A DNA stretch of 64,000 nucleotides from Caldilineaceae bacterium (lineage in GTDB: Bacteria; Chloroflexota; Anaerolineae; Caldilineales; Caldilineaceae). Below are positions 55,021 to 63,401 of this stretch, piece by piece. The translations under genes and the position numbers were made by a program. The stretch lies in contig JALHQH010000012.1 of assembly GCA_022842065.1 (NCBI GenBank), positions 1 through 64,000 of the forward strand, given 5' to 3'. The notes under the pieces were generated by a model. It was not told the origin of the DNA. It worked only from the letters and a program-made list of their open reading frames with translations, and ran no database searches. Positions within the stretch are counted from its first letter, which is position 1, and each line of letters opens with the position of its first letter.

Positions 55021-57061
55021 CGAGAGTGTTTCATAAATAGGGTTTGGTTGATTGGTCGCCTGATGGCGGCCATTTTTTTGCGCTGCGGTCGGCAAGGAGT
55101 GCCGGATTGAGGAAAATTGACCGCAAGTAAGCGGTATTTGCGCAAAAAAGGGCAACAAGGGCGGCTGGTTGGGCAAGTGTTGCCTGCGGCGAAGCCGCTA
55201 GGGTGTGCCGGGATGAAGTTGTCAAGCCAAAAAGCGCAATACTAGCCATCTGCTGCGGGCGGACGGTAGCATTGCGCTTTTTGTTTTTCGAGGGTCAGCT
55301 TGTGCCAACGCTTGAGGTTGTACGCCATGGCACACATTTTTAGTTGAAAGTCGGCCTGGTCCATGCCATAGGCGACGGCGCGGCGGGCACCGTTGTAACG
55401 CGTCAACGCGGCAATAATCCGTTCCACATGGGGACGCAGCTGCATGTCGGCCAAAAAGGCGGCGGTTTTGGTGTAAGCCAGGGCGTCGCGCTGGAAATAG
55501 GCGTAGCTGCTGATGAAAACCTGGCGATATTTGTGGGGCTTGACCGCGTCCCCGCGGCACTTGTCCAACAGGGGGCAGCCCTGACATTGTTTGGCCTGGA
55601 AACGATAGGTGAAGCCGTCGGCACTGTTGGATTTGTAGACTTTGGTCGCCACCTGTCCGTTGGGACAGACCAATTGCCCGCGCGCATTGACGGTAAAATC
55701 GCTGGGGCCAAAGCGTTCGCTGCGCTTGCCATAGTCTATCAAGCGCGCCACCAGTTGGGTCTGGTTGTTGCTGGCTTTGGCGACATCAGCAAAGATCTTG
55801 GGCATGCCCGCGGCGCGGTCATAGATGAGCTTGTGGGGGACAAAGCCCAGGTGTTCCTTTTGGTTGGCAAGCAGGTCGGCAACGCCGGTGCTGTCCGGTG
55901 CGGCACCGGGCATGGCATTGATTTCGCGCACAAAGTTAACGGTGACAGCGACATTTGCGTTATACCCCAACTGGCTGAAATCCCCATGCACGCGGAAAGT
56001 GGCATCGAGATCGACCGTACTGCCGCGGCGGTAGCTGCCTTTGGTCTTCTTTTCGGGGTGAATCACCTGGTCGGCCTGGCCCTGGTCGTTGGTGGTTATC
56101 GTAAATTCGTCCTTGAGCAGCTTGGCCAGTACCCCTTCCCATTTGACCCAGGCGTGGTATTCGAGTTGGCGGGTGCACGCACCGGTGCCCAGCGCCAAAC
56201 GTTGGGCCACCGCCAGCCGTAAACACTCATGGGCGGCGGTCGCCGTGCGGATTTCTAACGCGTCCCGTTCGCTTTTTTCCAGATAGCGCTCGGGGCGTTC
56301 GTGCGCGGTGCCAAAGAGGGCGGCCAAGTCTGCCCCCGCCACCACCTGAGTGTGGCCGCTGGGCGTAAGCATGGCCAGATAGTGCAGCAGCCGCCGGCTA
56401 GCATTGCGCAGCAGTTGGGTGCGCGTTTCCTCATGCGCACGGCTGAGCAGGGCAAAGGTATCGCCGATTTGCGCCCGTTCCCGCTCGGCGGGCAGTGCTT
56501 GGTCGATCTGCCCCAGCGTTTCGTCAAAAAAGCGCCGCCGCGCGTGCTGTCGCACCCACTGTGCAAAGCGCCACAGCGTGCTATGGTCCGGGGTTTCGTC
56601 CTGCAACCCATAGCCCACAAAGCAGCGCACCAGGCTGTTGCCCTGCACAGCCACCGCCGTCTGGCGATAGGACCAGCCGTGCAGATACTGCGCCACCAAC
56701 GTCCTGCACAATTGCCCGACCGTGTACGTCGGCGCTTGCCCGGCTTGTCCACTATATTTATAGTACCCTGCACACGCCTTGTTCGAGCCGCGTAAAATCG
56801 ACATGTGCTTGCACAAAGACCAGCACATGATCCCGATTCTGTGCCACCACCGTCGCATAATGCTGTTCACTCAGCCATGCCCAGAGTGCGCCTGCGATTG
56901 TTGGATTTTCGCCCAGTGCGGAGATGACAGCGGCCGGCAATGCTGGTATACTTTGCATTAGGTGGTCCTCTGTTGTGTTTGGTTATTTTCGCAAACTTAT
57001 CTTCTCACAACCAGGGCCACCTGTCTACTTTTCTATTTAATGATATTTATGAAACACTCTC
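55021..57061 (-). mobile_element. IS1182-like insertion sequence in the terminal CRISPR repeat
   Basis: About 2.04 kb. The perfect 18-bp terminal inverted repeats are GAGAGTGTTTCATAAATA at 55022-55039 and its complement at 57044-57061. It is flanked by AGTCG on both sides (55016-55020, 57062-57066), consistent with a 5-bp target duplication inside the CRISPR repeat. One extra C lies at the left edge. It carries one transposase gene on the minus strand, with a frame break. Confidence 0.9.
55242..56958 (-). pseudogene. IS1182-family transposase, frameshifted
   Basis: A DDE transposase in two frames. The N-terminal part (56958 to 56758, MQSIPALPAAVISALGE) ends shortly after VDFTRLEQ. The rest reads in the next frame from about 56777 as ACAGYYKYSGQAG. 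A single extra G at the GGC near 56776-56778 would account for the break; removing it restores LEQACAGYYKYSG, the family pattern. The main part has YLHGWSYRQ, GYGLQDETPDHSTLWRF and late zinc-like cysteines (CQGCPLLDKCRGD). Stop at 55242. Programmed shifting is an alternative to inactivation. Confidence 0.8.
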
Positions 57062-57145
57062 AGTCGAGGGATTGAAACTGGTGTGGGATCAAGGTAGCCC
57101 CAAACCGTTGGTTAAACTCTGCGCCCGTGTACCTTATCTTTGACG

Positions 57146-57997
57146 ATGAAAATTATCCTCAGCCGCAAAGGCTTTGATGCCGGCTATGGCGGTGTCGCTA
57201 GCCCGATCTTCGCCGATGGCACACTGCTATCGCTGCCCATCCCGGATGCAGCGGGGACGGTCACCTATGCTGATTTAACATGGGCGGATGCGCCGCTTGG
57301 CGATTTGGTCGAGGCGTTGACACGCGGGCGGATTGGGCGCCAGCAGCGCGCCCATCTGGATCCGGATCTTTACCCGCAGCTTTGCGCGCGCCCCTCCAGC
57401 TGGCGGCCGCTCTTTGGGCAAGATGGCGCGGCGCAAAGTCACCTGACCAACCAGGGCGTCGGCGTGGGCGATCTCTTTCTCTTTTTTGGCTGGTTTCGGG
57501 AAGTGACAGGCGCCCAGGGGACATATCATTACGGTAAGTCGGCACCGGATCAACAGCTAATCTATGGCTGGCTGCAGGTGGGGCAGCTTTTACAAGGGGC
57601 ACAATTGCCCACCGCCGCGCCACCGTGGGCCGCGGCCCATCCCCATTGTGTGGCTGGGCGCGGCGGACGCAATACGCTCTACCTGGCGGCTGACCATTTA
57701 ACCCTGGACGGGGTGGTCACGGCATGGCCGGGGGCGGGCGTGTTGCCAACCTATCAGGCGCACGGCTGCTTGACCAAGCCTGGGTCAACGCGCAGCCACT
57801 GGCGACTGCCGGGTTGGTTCTATCCCCAGGCTGGGCGGCCCCCGCTGACCTATCATGGCGACCTGTCCCGTTGGCAGCGGGATGAGGAGTTTACCAATCT
57901 GCGCAGCGCTCTGCGCGGCCAGGAATTTGTCTTTGATACCGTCTACTACCCAGAGGCGATTGGGTGGGTGGCGCAACTGCTCAGCGTTAACAATTGA
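57146..57997 (+). CDS. Nmad3-like protein (nucleotide modification associated domain 3)
   Basis: A 283-residue protein. The start MKIILSRKGFDAGYGGVASPIF and the later HLDPDL, GVGDLFLFFGWFREV and IYGWLQVG blocks match the Nmad3 family, predicted from genome context to take part in DNA or nucleotide base modification. Activity is unproven. It begins 68 bp beyond the last piece of CRISPR repeat on the same strand and may be a neighbour of the defence locus rather than part of it. An in-frame TTG at 57140 is an alternative start. Confidence 0.8.
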   Translation: MKIILSRKGFDAGYGGVASPIFADGTLLSLPIPDAAGTVTYADLTWADAPLGDLVEALTRGRIGRQQRAHLDPDLYPQLCARPSSWRPLFGQDGAAQSHLTNQGVGVGDLFLFFGWFREVTGAQGTYHYGKSAPDQQLIYGWLQVGQLLQGAQLPTAAPPWAAAHPHCVAGRGGRNTLYLAADHLTLDGVVTAWPGAGVLPTYQAHGCLTKPGSTRSHWRLPGWFYPQAGRPPLTYHGDLSRWQRDEEFTNLRSALRGQEFVFDTVYYPEAIGWVAQLLSVNN

Positions 57998-58036
57998 CAA
58001 TTCACAATTATCAATTGTGAATTGTCAATTGTTAAT
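57998..58036. terminator. Hairpin between convergent genes
   Basis: Alternating TTGACAATTCACAATTA and TAATTGTGAATTGTCAA make a near-perfect stem between the Nmad3-like gene and the convergent repair gene. It may serve as a bidirectional stop. Confidence 0.6.
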
Positions 58037-58038
58037 GT

Positions 58039-58914
58039 CTACGCCGCTTGCAGCACGCCTTCCCGCTGCACCGCTTCCCAGGCCAGGATCGCCTTTTTGC
58101 GCGTCGCGCCCCAATGGTAGCCTTCGATCAACCCACTCTGGCGAATGACGCGATGGCAGGGGATCAGGTAGCCAATCGGGTTGGCCCCCACGGCATTGCC
58201 AACTGCGCGCGACGCCCCCGGCTGCCCGACTGCCACCGCCACTTCGGCGTAAGAGCAGGTGGCTCCGGCCGGAATCTTGAGCAAGGCTTCCCAGACTTTG
58301 AGTTGAAAATTGGTCCCTTTGAGCAGCAAACGGAGTTCGTTGTTCGGGTTGGTCGCCGCGCCGAAAATCTGATCGGCAAAGGGTTGTGTCATTATTGGAT
58401 CTGCCACCAGCGTTGCGCCTGCCCAATTTTGTTGTAACTCAGCCAGGGTTTGTGTCCAGCTGCGCGCTGCGACATTATCATCAACAAAAGCAAGGGCGCA
58501 GATCCCGCGCCCAGTGACAGCGAGTAGACAATCGCCAAATAGGGTGAGGTGGCGACCATAACTGATCTGCAAACCTTCGCCTTTGCTCTTGAACTCGCCC
58601 GGCGTCACCGCTTCGGTGGCAATCAGCAGATCGTGCAGTCGCCCTGGGCTGGAAAGGCCGGTTTCGTAGGTGGCATCGAGCACACTGTGGGCGTCGGCCA
58701 GCAATTGTTTTGCATAGCGCGCGGTCAAGTATTGGACAAAACGCTTGGGGCTTACCCCAGCCCAGCGCGTAAAGATGCGCTGGAGATGAAAGGGGCTAAG
58801 ATGCAGATGCGCGGCCACATCGTCCAAGGTTGGTTGCTGTTGGTAATGGCCTTCCAGATATTCAATCGCCTGGGCTACCCGGCCATAGTCGTTCTGTTCA
58901 ATCAGCTTTGGCAT
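58039..58914 (-). CDS. Bifunctional AraC-type regulator / O6-methylguanine-DNA methyltransferase (Ada-like)
   Basis: A 291-residue protein. N-terminal AraC-type HTH (~10-105; LDDVAAHLHLSPFHLQRIFTRWAGVSP) is followed by an MGMT domain whose acceptor Cys253 is in IPCHRVIR. It removes methyl groups from O6-methylguanine by suicidal transfer. It lacks the N-terminal zinc Ada_A domain of E. coli Ada, so phosphotriester sensing is absent. Similar two-domain proteins act as repair enzymes and probable regulators. The gene stands alone. Confidence 0.9.
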   Translation of the reverse strand: MPKLIEQNDYGRVAQAIEYLEGHYQQQPTLDDVAAHLHLSPFHLQRIFTRWAGVSPKRFVQYLTARYAKQLLADAHSVLDATYETGLSSPGRLHDLLIATEAVTPGEFKSKGEGLQISYGRHLTLFGDCLLAVTGRGICALAFVDDNVAARSWTQTLAELQQNWAGATLVADPIMTQPFADQIFGAATNPNNELRLLLKGTNFQLKVWEALLKIPAGATCSYAEVAVAVGQPGASRAVGNAVGANPIGYLIPCHRVIRQSGLIEGYHWGATRKKAILAWEAVQREGVLQAA

Positions 58915-59117
58915 GGTCCTTTTTCCTTCTCTAATCGTAGCTAATCAAGCTTTTCGGTCAATCATCAGATAACCATGTCCTGATTATAGATCCGACCAAT
59001 CCTCGGCACGACCCGATTCTTGCTGAATCGCGGCATTTAAACGCAGATCAGGCATCATGTCGCGCCCAGTGGCGGTTGCCTTTTAGGCGCAGCACCAATA
59101 ACAATGAAAATTTTTCT

Positions 59118-59188
59118 ACCGCGAAGGTCGCGAAGAGCGCAAAGGTTCGCTTAAGGCTTTTCTTTGCACTCTTCGCGACCTTCGCGGT
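59118..59188. repeat. 27-bp hairpin between two minus-strand genes
   Basis: ACCGCGAAGGTCGCGAAGAG (outer part of arm 59118-59144) pairs with 59162-59188, 26 of 27 positions. It lies ~20 nt beyond the stop of the transporter gene on the same strand and may terminate it. The rest of 58915-59208 holds no supported gene. Confidence 0.7.
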
Positions 59189-59208
59189 GGGCTTATTTAC
59201 AGATCAGA

Positions 59209-61680
59209 TCAGCCGGGGCCTTCTTGCTCAAGCGTTTCCTTCTCAATCGCCATGCCTTCACCGGTTGCGGTGGTGTGGATCTTCACCAGTTTGTACTGTT
59301 TGCCGTCTGCCACGGAGACGACCGTCTTGATGTCGAGTTCTTTGGGGATCAGGCCAAAGTCTTGCAAGGTCCAGATCGTGGTAATACGTCCGCTGAGATT
59401 GGGCCATTGATCCTTGGCCCACAGATAACGTTGGCGGCTAAATTGCCAGATCACTTCGGGCAGCCGCTGCGGCTCAAATTGTTGATACTCGGCCCAGATT
59501 GTCGCGTGCGGGGTCTGCGGGAACAAGATGTCCAGCATGGCCTGTTGTACCGTACCAGCGTCGCGGCCATTTTCCGGCGAAACCCAGTTCAGGTGGTAGT
59601 TGCGCACAAACATGAAGATGCCAAAGTGCGAATAATCTTCAATCCGGCGCGCAATTTTATCCCGTTGGCTATAGGCGGCTTGATAGGTTTCTTCTAGCGC
59701 CAGGTTTGGCTCTTCAATATGTTCATGGTCGTCGTGATGGCCGTTGTGGTGGCCGTTGTGGTGGAAGAGTGTGGGGTCAACATTATACAGGTAGCCAACC
59801 AGCAAACGAATCCGTTGCGTGTCAACATTGAATTTAGTCAGCGCACCCGCTTCTAACAGCTCTTCCAGGGCATGGGCAATGCCACGTTGACGGGCTTCAT
59901 CGTGCGCCCGCTCCAGCCCGATCTCATAGGTCAGCTTGCGCGTTCCTGGCGGGAACTGGGGCATGGTGACCGCCGCCTTCTTTAATTTCAGGTTGCCATG
60001 CGCCGTAAAGAGTTGGAAGGCCGTAATCACCGCGGCGGCCCCAATGATCACGACCAAGGCATCGGTCTTCTGGGTAATGAGGACCAACAACATGATATAG
60101 CTGGCGATCATGCCACGCAGCCCGGCAAAGCGTAACGATTTTGCTTCAGGGGAGCCAGGCTCAATCCCACGGTCGCGCAGGGCATCGTCGCGCACAAAGT
60201 AGACCGTTGTGCTGGTGATGACAAAGGCGCTGACAAACCCAAAGGCATAGTACGCTTCGACAACCACGACTTCGCGAATAATCGGAATGAGCACGGCAGA
60301 AATCGCCCAGATCACCACAATGCCGATCCGGTCATCATCGAAAAAGCTGGGTAGCCGTCCCAGCCGCGCCGCGTTGGCGGCCACCGCTGCGCCGCCCACA
60401 TACCCACCCCCCTGTGCCAGCAACAGAATGATCGCCAGTAACACACCGGCAATCAATAGAAAATTGTCGCCGGGCGTATTGTCAATGGCCTGGTTGATGG
60501 CGCGCGTGGTGGCAATATCGCGCGCAACCGTGCGAATGTAGTCATCGCGTGAGAGCTGTTGCAACTCATAGAGAAAGGTCTGCGATCCGCCCCGCAACTC
60601 CTGTGCGGTGCGTTCCATATTGAGTGAGCCATAAAGCGAGGTCGCCGCATTGCGATCTTCCGCGGTAACCTGAATATCTTCGGGCGCAATCCCGCGCCCC
60701 AACGCTTGCGCCGCAATAATTTCATATTCAATTAGCAGGGTGCTGTAACCTTCGGTGGCAGGTATATTCCAGCGTTGCGCCGCATAAAGTTGCACGATAC
60801 CGGTGGTGATCAAAAAGACCGCAGCGATAGTCAACGCGGTGTTGATCACCTTCCACTTGGGCCGCGCCGCATGTTTGCCACTGGCCGGGATCACTTCATA
60901 GCCAGAGAAGCCTAACATCGCGCTGGACATGGAGCGAAAGAAAAGCTGAAAGAGGACCACCGTCCCGATTGCGCTCAGATCCTGCTGGGCGCGCACAATA
61001 TGTTCGACCACGCCTGTTGCTTCGAGCCGGCGCACAATCCCTTCGGTCAGAAAGCCCCATTCCGGGTTGGTCAGCGCGGCAAAGCCGACCATACTCAGCG
61101 CGCCAAAGGTAAAGAGGGTAAAGGCCGCGCCGCCGATCAGAAAGAGGGGCACCGAGCGTTTTGGCCCCATTGCCACGAGCACGGACATAATAAAAAAGGC
61201 GAAGAACTCGGCCAGCACCATGCGGTAAGGGGCCATCTCGGGGTAGATGAGCATCATCACATCCGCGGCCGAAATCGAGCTGATGATGATCGTGAGAATG
61301 GCATCCAGAAAAAAGAGGCTGGTCCCCACCCACGAAAGCCATTGCAGGCGCGTTGGGCCAATGGCCTCGACCAATGGCCCGCTGCCACCGGCATTAGGCC
61401 GGAGATAAGCCCCGGCTTTATAGGCGGGCACAATGCCCAAAAAGAGCAACGCCGAGAGTACAATAAAGGCCCAAATGGCAATGGTATGATAGCCGGATGC
61501 CCCATGAATGGCCAGCAGCGTCTGATAGGCGGCAACACTAAAAGCATCGGCGGCGATCTCAAAGATGAGGGCCAATACCCCCAACCCGGTGCCACCCAAG
61601 AGTAGCCCTTCCCCGAGCAGACGGGGCAGCAATTTGTTGGCCGCCTGCTGCTCGGCCGGATTAATGTAACTTCGAAACAT
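59209..61680 (-). CDS. APC-superfamily amino acid/cation transporter with large cytosolic C terminus
   Basis: An 823-residue membrane protein. Roughly twelve hydrophobic helices span ~25-590, the first with GGTGLGVLALIFEIAADAFS and later ones with AQGGGYVGGAAVAANAARLG, the broken-helix pattern of APC transporters. The insert between helices is unusually long (~330-420). The C-terminal ~220 residues are soluble and contain a histidine-rich stretch HHNGHHNGHHDDHEH that could bind Zn, Ni or Cu. Substrate unknown. The ATG at 61680 follows AAAGGAA; the longer frame has no site. Confidence 0.78.
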   Translation of the reverse strand: MFRSYINPAEQQAANKLLPRLLGEGLLLGGTGLGVLALIFEIAADAFSVAAYQTLLAIHGASGYHTIAIWAFIVLSALLFLGIVPAYKAGAYLRPNAGGSGPLVEAIGPTRLQWLSWVGTSLFFLDAILTIIISSISAADVMMLIYPEMAPYRMVLAEFFAFFIMSVLVAMGPKRSVPLFLIGGAAFTLFTFGALSMVGFAALTNPEWGFLTEGIVRRLEATGVVEHIVRAQQDLSAIGTVVLFQLFFRSMSSAMLGFSGYEVIPASGKHAARPKWKVINTALTIAAVFLITTGIVQLYAAQRWNIPATEGYSTLLIEYEIIAAQALGRGIAPEDIQVTAEDRNAATSLYGSLNMERTAQELRGGSQTFLYELQQLSRDDYIRTVARDIATTRAINQAIDNTPGDNFLLIAGVLLAIILLLAQGGGYVGGAAVAANAARLGRLPSFFDDDRIGIVVIWAISAVLIPIIREVVVVEAYYAFGFVSAFVITSTTVYFVRDDALRDRGIEPGSPEAKSLRFAGLRGMIASYIMLLVLITQKTDALVVIIGAAAVITAFQLFTAHGNLKLKKAAVTMPQFPPGTRKLTYEIGLERAHDEARQRGIAHALEELLEAGALTKFNVDTQRIRLLVGYLYNVDPTLFHHNGHHNGHHDDHEHIEEPNLALEETYQAAYSQRDKIARRIEDYSHFGIFMFVRNYHLNWVSPENGRDAGTVQQAMLDILFPQTPHATIWAEYQQFEPQRLPEVIWQFSRQRYLWAKDQWPNLSGRITTIWTLQDFGLIPKELDIKTVVSVADGKQYKLVKIHTTATGEGMAIEKETLEQEGPG

Positions 61681-62163
61681 GCTTAGTTCCTTTGTCTTGA
61701 TTTTAGCCAAAACTTATACAGCGTAATGGATCATCACACAGCACTGGGGAAAGTTCGCATGAGTTGCGTAACCCTGTTGCGCACAGCCCAAGTCCCTGAC
61801 GTAGTGCCTGAAATGCCACCGTGTAGTATATCTAAAAGCCAGATGCATGAAAAGATATCGACCACAGATCATCAGTAGACCGCGATCGCTCCCCCTTGGA
61901 ATACACCCGACACACCCCAAAGTTTGCGTCGCTTCAGGATCTTTGCGCACAGTGGTATAATTGCCAAGCGATACGCCGTCAATGCCGTGTCCGGTTTTAG
62001 CATCACGGCCCTTAAAGTAAGCGAGTCGTGCGCAGCCCCCGCAAGTACTCGCCGCGGTTCTCAGATGCGCAGCCAGCAAAACGGGAGTAGCGTCTGGGGA
62101 CGCGGCGTACACGTTCCGCCTTAAGCGTGTAGTGCGCAAGTCCAAATGTGGTAATTACCCATC
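61681..62163. other. Long leader region of the transporter, possible riboswitch
   Basis: On the minus strand a promoter TTGACG, 17 nt, TATACC is found near 61955-61984. It would give a leader of about 265 nt before the transporter gene. I compared it by eye with c-di-AMP, c-di-GMP and cobalamin riboswitch cores and could assign none. The 143-codon frame inside has no support. Confidence 0.4.
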
Positions 62164-62187
62164 GTGAAAGCAGAAGGGATCGATTCT

Positions 62188-62523
62188 GTGGCCAAAAAAG
62201 ATGTGAATCAACCGGCAGCTTTAGCAGCAGCCAGTGCCAAACAGGCAGAGGAAACGAATAGCGCGCCAAGTCTGTTAAGCCAAGACGCGGCGGCACAACC
62301 GCCCACGCAAATCACCTATGAAGCGGCCTTTGCACAACTAGAAACGATCCTACAGGCGCTAGAGGGCGATGATCTGCCATTGGCAGAGTCGCTGGCGCTC
62401 TATGAACAAGGGGTTGTCCTCGCGGCGCATTGTACGACGCTGCTTGATTCCGCTGAGCTGCGTGTGCGCCAATGGCAAAATGGCGGCACCACCACTGCCT
62501 TCAACGGCTGGCAGGAAGGGTGA
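62188..62523 (+). CDS. xseB: Exodeoxyribonuclease VII small subunit (XseB)
   Basis: Small subunit of ExoVII, which degrades single-stranded DNA with XseA. The family core is TYEAAFAQLETILQALEGDDLPLAESLALYEQG near residues 40-75, given here in part, ending in RVRQWQNG. A long Ala/Gln-rich N-terminal tail precedes it. GTG at 62188 behind AGAAGGGA is preferred; GTG at 62164 would add eight residues. The xseA gene is not in the window. The next gene starts 5 nt after its stop. Confidence 0.85.
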   Translation: MAKKDVNQPAALAAASAKQAEETNSAPSLLSQDAAAQPPTQITYEAAFAQLETILQALEGDDLPLAESLALYEQGVVLAAHCTTLLDSAELRVRQWQNGGTTTAFNGWQEG

Positions 62524-62528
62524 GCTAG

Positions 62529-62981
62529 ATGGGGGCATTATGGGCAAACAGTGCACTGTGGGTACCAATTAGCCTTGCGATCGGGGTCCAGTTATTCAAA
62601 GTCCTATGGGAATGGGCACGTACACGACGGCTTGATTTTCGGGTTTTAAGTCGTTCCGGTGGGATGCCGAGCAGCCACACCGCAATGGTGGTTAGTTTGG
62701 CAACGGTTTTAGGCATTCAATATGGCCTGGATAGTCCCTATTTTGCGATTGCCGTGGTGCTGGCGGTCATCGTGATGTATGATGCCACTGGTGTCCGTCA
62801 ACAGAGTGGGAAACATGCGCGCGTGCTCAACCAGATTTTGCGTGAATTATTCAGCGGTCAACCGATTAGCGAGGAAGAGCTCAAAGAATTACTCGGCCAT
62901 ACCGGCTTTGAAGTGTTAATGGGCGCGCTGGTCAGCGTCCTGTATAGTATACTGGTGATGTTCACGCTGCGCACGGCGTAA
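62529..62981 (+). CDS. Divergent PAP2 (DUF212/YuiD-like) membrane protein
   Basis: A 150-residue integral membrane protein with about four helices. The phosphatase-like signature SRSGGMPSSHTAMVVSL and the later YDATGVRQQSGKHA identify the DivPAP2 family. These are thought to be lipid or undecaprenyl phosphate phosphatases, but activity is not proven for this subgroup. It probably forms a two-gene operon with xseB. Confidence 0.88.
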   Translation: MGALWANSALWVPISLAIGVQLFKVLWEWARTRRLDFRVLSRSGGMPSSHTAMVVSLATVLGIQYGLDSPYFAIAVVLAVIVMYDATGVRQQSGKHARVLNQILRELFSGQPISEEELKELLGHTGFEVLMGALVSVLYSILVMFTLRTA

Positions 62982-63020
62982 CGTCTGGCGGGGTGGATCG
63001 CACTTTGGGGGCGCGCCAAT

Positions 63021-63088
63021 CGTGTGCGTCGCACTGGTCGGCGGAGATCGGGTCAACGCAACAACACCTGACCAGTGCGACGCACACG
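63021..63088. repeat. 19-bp perfect hairpin sharing a core with the cas2-side element
   Basis: CGTGTGCGTCGCACTGGTC (63021-63039) pairs exactly with 63070-63088 around a 30-nt loop. It is flanked by TTTGGGGGC and CCCCCAAA, pieces also seen between cas1 and cas2. Confidence 0.8.
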
Positions 63089-63249
63089 GCTTACCCCCAA
63101 ATTAAGCTGCTGCGTGTGTGGCCAAAATGGGGCAAGGTGAGCAACGTCTTGCGGGAGCCGTTCCTGCACCGCAACGACCAGAGACAGCTACCCAGCGCAG
63201 ACGAGCCCAGGCACAGATGGGATTTTTATGAAATCTTTTAGATTAATTC

Positions 63250-63278
63250 TTGTTTACCCCTCTGTCCTATGCTATGAT
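63250..63278 (+). promoter_or_regulatory. Promoter of the radical-SAM gene
   Basis: -35 TTGTTT (63250-63255), 17 nt, -10 TATGAT (63273-63278). It gives a leader of ~115 nt. Confidence 0.6.
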
Positions 63279-63300
63279 AGCAGAAATATCTGTGAACAAC

Positions 63301-63386
63301 GATACCTGCGGTTGTCACAAAGCAACCCTGTCGCTCACGGTTTTGGCACTAAGTGGGTCAGCTAAGTTTGTGACAGCGCCAGGTAT
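63301..63386 (+). promoter_or_regulatory. Structured mRNA leader, riboswitch candidate
   Basis: A closing stem ATACCTG / CAGGTAT encloses a hairpin GGTTG-tcacaaag-CAACC and a further pair TGTC/GACA. The ribosome site GGAGG follows about 8 nt later, so folding could affect translation. I cannot match it to a known family. Confidence 0.35.
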
Positions 63387-63401
63387 ATTAATGGAGGAAT
63401 C

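Larger units (their letters stand above)
50470..57078 (+). CRISPR. Type I-D CRISPR array, 63 repeats, last one split by an IS
   Basis: Repeat of 37 nt, starting GTCCGAAAAAACATC and ending CAGTCGCGGGATTGAAAC, with a CCC/GGG stem for Cas6. By hand count there are 62 intact repeats from 50470 to 54957 and a 63rd that starts at 54996, is interrupted at 55020, and resumes at 57062-57078. Spacers are mostly 33-38 nt, one of 42 (51158-51199). Repeats 62 and 63 carry the same C-to-A change (AGTCGAGGG), marking the leader-distal end. Several spacers are self-complementary. No spacer was found to match elsewhere in the window by eye. Confidence 0.98.

Noticed and set aside
55344..56222. 292-codon plus-strand frame
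   Set aside because: It is the antisense shadow of the transposase gene; codon use and motifs belong to the minus strand.
61681..61984. Known riboswitch upstream of the transporter
   Set aside because: By eye none of the c-di-AMP, c-di-GMP or cobalamin cores fits; a covariance-model scan would decide.
61714..62145. 143-codon minus-strand frame
   Set aside because: It has no ribosome site, low-complexity content and lies over the predicted transporter leader.
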